From the NCBI GenBank assembly GCA_030834835.1, contig JAUQXD010000868.1:1-12007 (forward strand): a stretch of DNA of 12,007 bases. Reading direction: 5' to 3'. Shown here piece by piece: positions 7,316-12,007 of this stretch. Numbering within the stretch: position 1 is the stretch's first letter; each line of letters opens with the position of its first letter. A program made the position numbers and the translations under genes. Below the pieces are notes generated by a model. The model worked only from the letters and a program-made list of their open reading frames with translations, made no database searches and was not told the origin of the DNA. The stretch comes from Thermoflexales bacterium. Lineage in GTDB: Bacteria; Chloroflexota; Anaerolineae; Fen-1058.

Positions 7316-7882
7316 CTACGGTTTACCGAGCTGTTGCGCCATCTGCGAATCAACCGCTTGAATTACTTTCTCTAGGCTTTGTAACGACATATGATCAGGT
7401 ACCAGCCACGTCGTTACAGTAACAACATATTCCTCGTAACGCGCAGCCCACTCGCAAATCGGATACGGCTCACGTCCTTCGTAGTCATAACAGGCGAACG
7501 CAGATTCATCAGCGACGGTGCTGTGATAGGTCCATGTCGACGGTGCAACACCGACTACGTGGATCAAATCATCATACACACCTTGTGCTGCCGCTGAGTT
7601 GCGATACCTATGAATGTATTGCTTCGTTGGCCTCTGCTGTAACTCTTCCTCGACTACAAAGGCCGCAACAGCCGAGTCGCCGACGCTTAAGTCATCTACT
7701 CCTCTCGTCAGTTCGTGTTTATCGACCATGACCCAACCTGCGGGCATAACCGAGGAGTCGATCAGAAGGTCCACTGTCTTGACCGGACGATCAGGAGCAG
7801 GCGGCTGCCATGTCGCACAGGCCCCGAGCAGGATCACCATTGAGAGGGCAACGATTAGGCTGCGCACCACACCTCGCTTCAA
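7316..7882 (-). CDS. Putative lipoprotein, function unknown
   Basis: This is a 188-residue protein with a lipoprotein signal peptide: basic MKRGVVR, a hydrophobic core, then the lipobox LGAC with Cys 22 as the lipidated residue. The mature part (about 167 residues) is polar and would sit on the outer face of the cytoplasmic membrane. It contains VMPAGWVMV (45-53), a P-x-GW turn seen in several extracytoplasmic sensor-like domains, and two cysteines (131, 143) close enough for a disulfide. No enzyme motif is visible. The start is TTG at 7882, whose last two bases overlap the TGA of the upstream gene (a TTGA junction), with GGATGGA directly before it, suggesting translational coupling. A GTG four codons downstream is an alternative start. 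Base composition is less GC-rich than neighbours over much of the gene. Confidence 0.75.
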   Translation of the reverse strand: MKRGVVRSLIVALSMVILLGACATWQPPAPDRPVKTVDLLIDSSVMPAGWVMVDKHELTRGVDDLSVGDSAVAAFVVEEELQQRPTKQYIHRYRNSAAAQGVYDDLIHVVGVAPSTWTYHSTVADESAFACYDYEGREPYPICEWAARYEEYVVTVTTWLVPDHMSLQSLEKVIQAVDSQMAQQLGKP

Positions 7883-9381
7883 TCCATCCGGCTTTCAGAT
7901 TGTGGACAAGCGATCGACTGCAAATAGGCTTGATTCGTCGTCACTGCCTGCCATGCCTGCGATCGGCTCCAGTTCCACGTCAACGGATCGATCGATGCGG
8001 GCGGCGACCAGCGCTGGAGCACTCGCGCGGCTACTGCGCACCGATCGGCCTCCGCCAACGACGGCAGCGTCTCGATCAACGCGGGCACGCTGTCGGCACT
8101 GAGATCGCTCAGGTAGTCGGCGTCGAGTGGATTGGGCGCATTCAGTCGCGCGGCGTTGGTACGCACGATCAAATTGTCCGGGTTCATCGTGTTCAAACTG
8201 AGCAGCACCGCGAAGCCCGCGATCAACGCACCGAAGACAAAGCGATCGCGTTGGCCGCGCAGCACCGTCGCGCCGAACCAGACAAACAACAACGCCAGCC
8301 AGCCCATGAACGCCGTCGTGTACAGGCGCAGTTCGGTCAGGCCGAACTCGTCCGTGTACAACTTCATGCGCAGCACCGCCGAGATCATGATGATGAACAA
8401 CAGGCCAATCGTGATGGCGGCGAGCACGTTAAAACTTCGCACACCCGACGGCCTATCTTTCTTCAAGAGATGATGCGCCAGCAACAGTGTCGGCAGCGCC
8501 AGCGCCGCCACCTGCACCAACTCGAAGAAACCGCGCCGCGCATATTCCGAATACGTCAGATTGATCGTCGTGCGAATCGCGTCCGCACCGCCGAAAAAAT
8601 AGCGGAACTGCACCAGCACGAAGACCAGGAACAGCACGTTTAATGCGCCCAGCGCCGTGCCGATCTCGACCGCGCCCAGGGAGAAGGAAGTCGAGGTTGA
8701 GGTTGGCGACGTGATGTCTTTTGTCAAGAACGTTTGCCGCAAGAAGCCCGCGACGAGCCAACTCCACACCCCGATGGTGAAGGCGTGCGAAAAAATCGCA
8801 TCGATGTCCCAGTCAAACAGATTCTCGACCAGCGATTGAAACACGGCATCGGCTGAAACGAGCAGTCCGCCAAAGACAATCAGCAGCGGCAAAGCGATGA
8901 GCAGGCCGGTGCTCACCGCGACAACCTGCCTCGATCGTTCTCGTCTCGCCGCGATGGCGCTCCATTGAACATCGCCGAAGACCAGCGACAGCGCGCCAAA
9001 ACAGGCGTTGACGCCGGCCGCGATCAACGCCGCGGTGTAATCGATGAGACCAGCCACACGCACCTGGCCGCGCCGCCCGCGATAGGCCACCAGCGCCAGC
9101 GCGATGAGCACCGCCAGAAAATTGCAGGCTTGCAGCGTGAACGAATCGCGCCAGGCCAGGCCCGCCGCAAACAACACGGCGGGCAGCAGCAGCCAGCGCC
9201 CGCCGCCCGTCAGATCGATTGGCTGCCACTGAGTGACGGCGGCGATGCTGAGCGCCAGCGCGACGATCCACAGCACGGCGTTGAGGCCCCACGGCGTGGC
9301 GCGCAGCAGCACATCGCCGAGCAGGCCGAGGATAAGTGAAGCGAATAGAATCGTGAGAGCGAGTTTACTGGTTGGTTTCAT
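7879..9381 (-). CDS. DUF4173-type polytopic membrane protein
   Basis: This is a 500-residue protein with about 11-12 membrane helices in the first 400 residues and a soluble C-terminal tail. Hallmarks of the DUF4173/DUF4153 families are visible: GGLLVSADAVF (171-181), LTYSEYARRGFFELV (275-289), LYTDEFGLTELRLYT (341-355), and after the last helix NPDNLIVRTNAAR (400-412) with DADYLSDLSADSVPAL (420-435). The family is widespread in bacterial membranes but its biochemical role is not established. A Ser/Thr-rich insert (STSTSF, near 225-233) sits in a loop. ATG 9381 is the start, without a clear ribosome site. Its stop overlaps the TTG of the lipoprotein gene, tying the two in one operon. Upstream lies heptamer array B and then the small membrane-protein gene, which is probably cotranscribed. 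Confidence 0.85.
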   Translation of the reverse strand: MKPTSKLALTILFASLILGLLGDVLLRATPWGLNAVLWIVALALSIAAVTQWQPIDLTGGGRWLLLPAVLFAAGLAWRDSFTLQACNFLAVLIALALVAYRGRRGQVRVAGLIDYTAALIAAGVNACFGALSLVFGDVQWSAIAARRERSRQVVAVSTGLLIALPLLIVFGGLLVSADAVFQSLVENLFDWDIDAIFSHAFTIGVWSWLVAGFLRQTFLTKDITSPTSTSTSFSLGAVEIGTALGALNVLFLVFVLVQFRYFFGGADAIRTTINLTYSEYARRGFFELVQVAALALPTLLLAHHLLKKDRPSGVRSFNVLAAITIGLLFIIMISAVLRMKLYTDEFGLTELRLYTTAFMGWLALLFVWFGATVLRGQRDRFVFGALIAGFAVLLSLNTMNPDNLIVRTNAARLNAPNPLDADYLSDLSADSVPALIETLPSLAEADRCAVAARVLQRWSPPASIDPLTWNWSRSQAWQAVTTNQAYLQSIACPQSESRMD

Positions 9382-9396
9382 GATGAAAGTTATCGG

Positions 9397-9463
9397 CGTA
9401 TTGCGTGGTGCGTGATGCGTGAAAAGCGAAGTCGATCACGTACCACGCAGTACGCACCACGTT
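9397..9463. repeat. Heptamer array B, mirror-arranged, between two minus-strand genes
   Basis: On the plus strand there are four heptamers of form CGTRnnR (9397-9424, for example CGTATTG and CGTGGTG). After an 11-base spacer come four heptamers of form nnACGYW (9436-9463, for example CCACGCA). The halves are inverted relative to each other: CGTGGTGCGT at 9404-9413 pairs with ACGCACCACG at 9452-9461. The array directly abuts the TAA stop (9466-9464) of the small gene and lies in the 82-base gap before the DUF4173 gene. It could fold as a hairpin in that mRNA. It shares the 11-mer GCGTACTGCGT with arrays A and C (inverted, 9445-9455). Confidence 0.65.
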
Positions 9464-9598
9464 TTAGATTTGCGTTACCACCGCGATCACACATAGCAGC
9501 AGCGCCAGCGCGCGCAGGTCCCAGCGGCCGCTCTTGTCGTTGTCGCCTTTCGGCGCGAAGATCAAAATGCCCATCAGCACCCACAGCCACGGATTCAT
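9464..9598 (-). CDS. Small membrane protein, 44 residues, function unknown
   Basis: A short frame reads MNPWLWVLMGILIFAP, then the polar stretch KGDNDKSGRWD, then a hydrophobic LRALALLLCVIAVV and ends TQI. It would form two short membrane segments joined by a charged loop, or one membrane hairpin. The start is well supported: ATG at 9598 is preceded five bases away by a perfect GGAGGT (9609-9604), the best ribosome site in the window. It faces the same way as, and lies 82 bases before, the DUF4173 gene and probably begins that operon. I do not recognise a family. Short length means coding statistics are weak; the main support is the ribosome site, the hydrophobic pattern and the fit in the gap. 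Confidence 0.65.
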   Translation of the reverse strand: MNPWLWVLMGILIFAPKGDNDKSGRWDLRALALLLCVIAVVTQI

Positions 9599-9615
9599 GA
9601 TCTACCTCCGTCGTG

Positions 9616-9630
9616 CAAGATGTTATCTTG
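9616..9630. promoter_or_regulatory. 15-bp perfect palindrome upstream of the small gene, possible operator
   Basis: CAAGAT at 9616-9621 and ATCTTG at 9625-9630 are perfect inverted arms around GTT. The palindrome lies 6 bp upstream (on the minus strand) of the GGAGGT ribosome site of the small gene, in the divergent region between the minus-strand operon and the response regulator. Position and symmetry suit a dimeric regulator site or an mRNA hairpin. On the minus strand it overlaps a weak TTGGAT-15-TAACAT promoter-like pair. Confidence 0.4.
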
Positions 9631-9697
9631 TCCCACTTTAATCCAAAGCGCGCCGCGCACGAAGGTTCTGTGTGGGGCAACCTTTGCACTCACGTGC

Positions 9698-9726
9698 TTG
9701 ACAGTGCGGTGGGTTGACTCGATAAT
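9698..9726 (+). promoter_or_regulatory. Sigma70-like promoter of the response regulator gene
   Basis: A perfect TTGACA at 9698-9703 is followed 17 bp later by GATAAT at 9721-9726, one mismatch from consensus. The predicted transcription start is about 9733, two bases before heptamer array C. The leader would be about 70 bases, consisting mostly of that array. A second -35-like TTGACT (9714-9719) lacks a good -10. Confidence 0.7.
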
Positions 9727-9734
9727 GCCTAAAC

Positions 9735-9790
9735 CGTAATACGTATTGCGTAATTCGTAAGTTACGCAGTACGCTTTACGCATTACGATT
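9735..9790. repeat. Heptamer array C, (CGTAnnn)x4 then (TACGnnn)x4, in the response-regulator leader
   Basis: There are eight contiguous 7-bp units without a break. Four of form CGTAnnn (9735-9762, including CGTATTG and CGTAATT) are followed by four of form TACGnnn (9763-9790, including TACGCAG and TACGCTT). Because TACG is the reverse complement of CGTA, 9735-9760 pairs with 9762-9787 over 26 positions with about five mismatches, leaving almost no loop. The array starts at the predicted transcription start and ends three bases before the ribosome site GAGGA (9794-9798), so it would form a 5' stem in the mRNA. The 11-mer shared with arrays A and B is at 9764-9774. Confidence 0.7.
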
Positions 9791-9802
9791 TTCGAGGATT
9801 CA

Positions 9803-10558
9803 ATGCCTGGTGCATTTTCAACCATCCGTCTCCTGCTCGTCGAAGACAACGCCTCGCTCCGCGCCGCGATGAAGTCCGGGCTGGAGGAAACCGGCAAAGT
9901 CACGGTGATCGCGGAAACCGATCGGGGGGAAGGGGCGATCGGGTTGGCGCTGACCGACGTGCCCGACGCGATCTTGATGGATGTGCAGCTGGCGGATGCC
10001 ATCAACGGCGTGCAGGCGGCCGTCGCCATCCGGCGTGAAGTGGCGCGTTTGCCCGTGGTCTTTTACTCGATTCAAGACGATGAGCGTTACTATCGGGATT
10101 TTCTCGCATCCGGCATCCTGACGCACTATGCCTACGTCCGCAAGAGCAACTATCTGCTGCCCGCGATGGTGGTGCCGCTGCTGCGCGATGCGCTGGCGGG
10201 GCGCAGTTTCATCGATCCCGAGATCGAGCAGCGCGTGCAGGAAGTGCGCCTGAAAGATGAAGACTCGCCGCTGGACTGGCTGGAGCCGACTGAGCGCGAG
10301 GTGGTGAAGCTGCTGGCGATGGGCATGACCAACGAGCAGATCGCGGCGCGGCTGGGCTTTCGCGATCGGCGCGCGGTCAGCCGCACCAACGGCCAGATTT
10401 ACGCGGCGTGGGGGCTGGCCGACTCGGCCGAGGATGAGAAGACGGCGCGCGCGCGGGCCACGTTGATCTACAATTCGGGCCGCATGATCAAATGGGACGA
10501 CGACGGCACGCCGCGTGTGCGTGATGCCAGAGACAGCTGGGTGCCGTTAGTGCGATAG
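9803..10558 (+). CDS. Response regulator with receiver domain and LuxR/NarL-type helix-turn-helix
   Basis: This is a 251-residue protein. The receiver domain (about 8-130) keeps all key residues: acidic pair E14/D15, phospho-acceptor D60 in ILMDVQL, S89 at the switch position, and K114. The C-terminal domain has EREVVKLLAMGMTNEQIAA (164-182), matching LuxR/NarL-type EREVLxLxAxGxSNxEIA. The recognition part, RDRRAVSRTNGQIYAAWGL (187-205), is more divergent. A 45-residue tail ends with WDDDGTPRVRD. It is a predicted transcription factor activated by phosphorylation, acting on unknown promoters. ATG 9803 has GAGGA at 9794-9798, four bases upstream. A strong promoter lies at 9698-9726, and array C fills the leader. 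The TAG stop is the first triplet of an octamer array. The membrane sensor gene 134 bases downstream is its probable partner. The divergent operon is a plausible target (inference). Confidence 0.88.
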   Translation: MPGAFSTIRLLLVEDNASLRAAMKSGLEETGKVTVIAETDRGEGAIGLALTDVPDAILMDVQLADAINGVQAAVAIRREVARLPVVFYSIQDDERYYRDFLASGILTHYAYVRKSNYLLPAMVVPLLRDALAGRSFIDPEIEQRVQEVRLKDEDSPLDWLEPTEREVVKLLAMGMTNEQIAARLGFRDRRAVSRTNGQIYAAWGLADSAEDEKTARARATLIYNSGRMIKWDDDGTPRVRDARDSWVPLVR

Positions 10559-10603
10559 TCCGGTGGTCGTGTAGTCCGGTAGTCGGGTGGTTCGTTGGTC
10601 GTC
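10556..10603 (+). repeat. Octamer-periodic array at the end of the response regulator gene
   Basis: Six 8-bp units of form TRGTYSKK run without a gap (a 16-bp higher period is also visible). TAGTCCGG occurs at 10556-10563 and again at 10572-10579, with variants such as TGGTCGTG between. The first three bases of the array are the TAG stop codon of the response regulator. After it, TCCCG (10614-10618) and CGGGA (10633-10637) could form a weak 5-bp stem. Confidence 0.6.
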
Positions 10604-10643
10604 TGTCACAGCCTCCCGAAGCGTCAGCGGAGCGGGATTGGTC

Positions 10644-10692
10644 ATCATGCATTGTGCATTATGAATTGAGCATTGTGAATTGAGCATCGATC
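10644..10692 (+). repeat. Heptamer array D, AT-rich, directly before the sensor gene
   Basis: Seven consecutive 7-bp units of form ATYRWKM run from 10644 to 10692, for example ATTGTGC, ATTATGA and ATTGAGC (twice). The last unit, ATCGATC, ends immediately before the GTG start codon at 10693. This 49-bp array is the most AT-rich stretch nearby. It contains a weak promoter-like pair, TTGGTC (10638-10643) and TATGAA (10660-10665), 16 bp apart. It differs in sequence from arrays A-C but has the same 7-bp period. Confidence 0.6.
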
Positions 10693-12007
10693 GTGCGCTT
10701 GATTGAATTTCTACTCTATGCCGGTGTGCAGGCGGTGTCGCTGTTCAACACCGTCATTTTGCTGTGGCTGGGTTTGACGGTGATTCTGACGGGCGACCGC
10801 CGCAAGCCGGCCACCATCGCGGGCAGCGCGGGCCTGCTGCTAGGCGCGTTGTTCTTCATGGGGCACACCTTCATCATCGGCCACTCACTCAACATCGGCG
10901 GGCGCGGCGTCGATACCGTCTGGAAAGTGATGTGGGTGGTCGCCATCACCGCGCCTTACTTCTGGGGCCTGTCCATCTTCTATTACTCCGGCAATCCGGC
11001 GGCCGGCAAATGGGTGCGCCGCATCCTGACCGCCGCGCTGTTCTTTATGATCTTCGCCATGGCCTTTGTGTTGCCATTGCCGTCGATTATGGAATTTGTC
11101 CTCGCGCCGGTGCTGGCCCCGATCATTGCCTGGGCGTATGTGCCGTACCTGTTTCTGTGCTTCACGCTGCCGCTGATCGCGCTGCGGCGGCGATCGAACT
11201 CGGCCCGGTTCGATCCGTTCCGGCGGGCGCGACCGTGGTTGATCGGCACGGCGATGATGCTGACGCTGGCGGTATTGACATTTGCCTACGCGGCGTATGC
11301 CATCATCCCGCACGCGATTCCGATCTATACCATGACGCCGGCTGTGCTGATTGAACTCTACGCAGCCGATGGGCTGGTGGCCGGCTTCATCGCGTTGTCC
11401 ATTATCCTGTTAGGGCGCGCCGTCGTCTCCAACAGTGTGTTAACCGAGCGGCCGCAATCCAACCGCGGCTTCTTCATGCGCTGGCGCAACGTGGTCGGCG
11501 TGGCGATTCTCGGCTCAGGCTTCATCGCGCTGTTGTACACCGCGCCCATTCCGCCGATCTACAGCCTGATGCTCACAGCGATTCTGGCCGTGATTGCGTA
11601 TGCGCTATTCAACTGGCGGCAATATGTGGAGCACGCCGAATTCATGCAGCGGCTCGATCCATTCGTGAAGAGCCTGCACCTGCACGATCACCTGTTGTCG
11701 TCGGGCATGGACACCTGGACCGAATCGCGCGATCTGTTTACGGCGCTGTGCCGCGAGGCACTGGGCGCGGAGCGCGCCTGTCTGGCGTTTGAGGGCGCGA
11801 TGCCCGCCACCGGGTCGCAGCGGCTGGACTATCAGTGGACGCCCGCGTATGAAGCGGTCGTGCAGCAGCCGATCGAGCAATCGGGCGAATGGGTGCGGCC
11901 TGACGGCGATCACTGGCTGTGGCCGCTGGCCGATTCGCGCGGTGTGATTGGCCGGTTGATTCTGGGGCCGCGCCTCAACGGCAGTGAATACACCGTGCAA
12001 GAATTGC
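10693..12007 (+). CDS. Membrane sensor protein with GAF-like domain, probable histidine kinase (3' end outside window)
   Basis: A frame without stops runs from GTG 10693 to the window end, giving 438 complete codons. Residues 10-307 contain about eight to nine hydrophobic helices (near 10-33, 40-57, 75-100, 109-130, 140-163, 181-207, 217-243, 266-283, 287-307), a large integral-membrane sensor region. After the linker LDPFVKSLHLHDHLL (321-335), residues 345-438 resemble a GAF domain: LFTALCREALGAERACLAF, then WPLADSRGVIGRLILGP and GSEYTVQEL. That block usually precedes a HisKA/HATPase kinase core, which would lie beyond the window. The response regulator just upstream on the same strand makes a sensor kinase the best guess; a GGDEF-type output is possible. 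An in-frame TGA at 10681-10683 limits the start; GTG 10693 is the first candidate and TTG 10699 the next. No ribosome site is visible because array D fills the upstream DNA. Confidence 0.72.
   Translation, partial: MRLIEFLLYAGVQAVSLFNTVILLWLGLTVILTGDRRKPATIAGSAGLLLGALFFMGHTFIIGHSLNIGGRGVDTVWKVMWVVAITAPYFWGLSIFYYSGNPAAGKWVRRILTAALFFMIFAMAFVLPLPSIMEFVLAPVLAPIIAWAYVPYLFLCFTLPLIALRRRSNSARFDPFRRARPWLIGTAMMLTLAVLTFAYAAYAIIPHAIPIYTMTPAVLIELYAADGLVAGFIALSIILLGRAVVSNSVLTERPQSNRGFFMRWRNVVGVAILGSGFIALLYTAPIPPIYSLMLTAILAVIAYALFNWRQYVEHAEFMQRLDPFVKSLHLHDHLLSSGMDTWTESRDLFTALCREALGAERACLAFEGAMPATGSQRLDYQWTPAYEAVVQQPIEQSGEWVRPDGDHWLWPLADSRGVIGRLILGPRLNGSEYTVQEL

Noticed and set aside
7810..8643. 277-residue plus-strand frame opposite the DUF4173 gene
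   Set aside because: It is rich in Arg, Gln and His with no hydrophobic or domain pattern, whereas the minus strand shows family motifs and membrane helices.
9397..9790. CRISPR array
   Set aside because: Units are 7 bp, contiguous and degenerate; there are no 25-40 bp repeats and no spacers, and no cas genes are visible.
10764..11354. 196-residue plus-strand frame in the sensor gene region
   Set aside because: It is out of frame with the long open sensor frame from 10693 to the window end, and its composition is that of a shifted frame.

Overview
The window looks like a piece of a high-GC bacterial chromosome, most likely a member of the Chloroflexota (Anaerolineae-like). This is an inference. 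It rests on the style of the glycosyltransferase with a soluble C-terminal beta-sandwich, the membrane sensor-kinase/response-regulator pair, the DUF4173-type membrane protein, and intergenic DNA full of short degenerate repeats. No rRNA, tRNA, phage or plasmid gene and no transposase is visible.

Layout. Positions 2-481 (+) hold the C-terminal end of a geranylgeranyl-reductase-family flavoprotein. A strong sigma70-like promoter (485-513) follows, apparently making a leaderless mRNA for a compact cation-diffusion-facilitator-like membrane protein (521-1198). The gap 1199-1527 holds a nested repeat: a palindromic element bounded by a 14-bp inverted repeat, split by a 110-bp hairpin element flanked by a perfect 10-bp direct repeat. 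Next come a P2A-type calcium-transport ATPase (1528-4371), a repeat-rich spacer, and a GT39-type membrane glycosyltransferase (4580-6604). The glycosyltransferase converges, with a 17-bp overlap, on a minus-strand cluster. In transcription order the cluster is a 44-residue membrane protein (9598-9464), a DUF4173-type membrane protein (9381-7879), a lipoprotein (7882-7316, TTG start overlapping the previous stop) and a six-helix membrane protein of unknown function (7301-6588). From the divergent region a promoter at 9698-9726 drives a LuxR/NarL-type response regulator (9803-10558). A membrane sensor protein with a GAF-like domain (10693 to window end) follows and is probably its kinase.

The most unusual structure is a family of heptamer-periodic arrays: inside the glycosyltransferase gene (5668-5695), after the small gene (9397-9463), in the predicted 5' leader of the response regulator (9735-9790) and directly before the kinase start (10644-10692). 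Three of the four are mirror-arranged so the transcript can fold back, and three share the 11-mer GCGTACTGCGT. A separate octamer-periodic array (10556-10603) supplies the stop codon of the response regulator. The hexamer CGATCG also appears far more often than base composition predicts.

Functionally, the left half is metal and envelope biology (cation export, calcium pumping, glycosyl transfer). The right half is an envelope-protein operon divergent from a two-component system; the shared intergenic region makes co-regulation possible but the sequence does not prove it.
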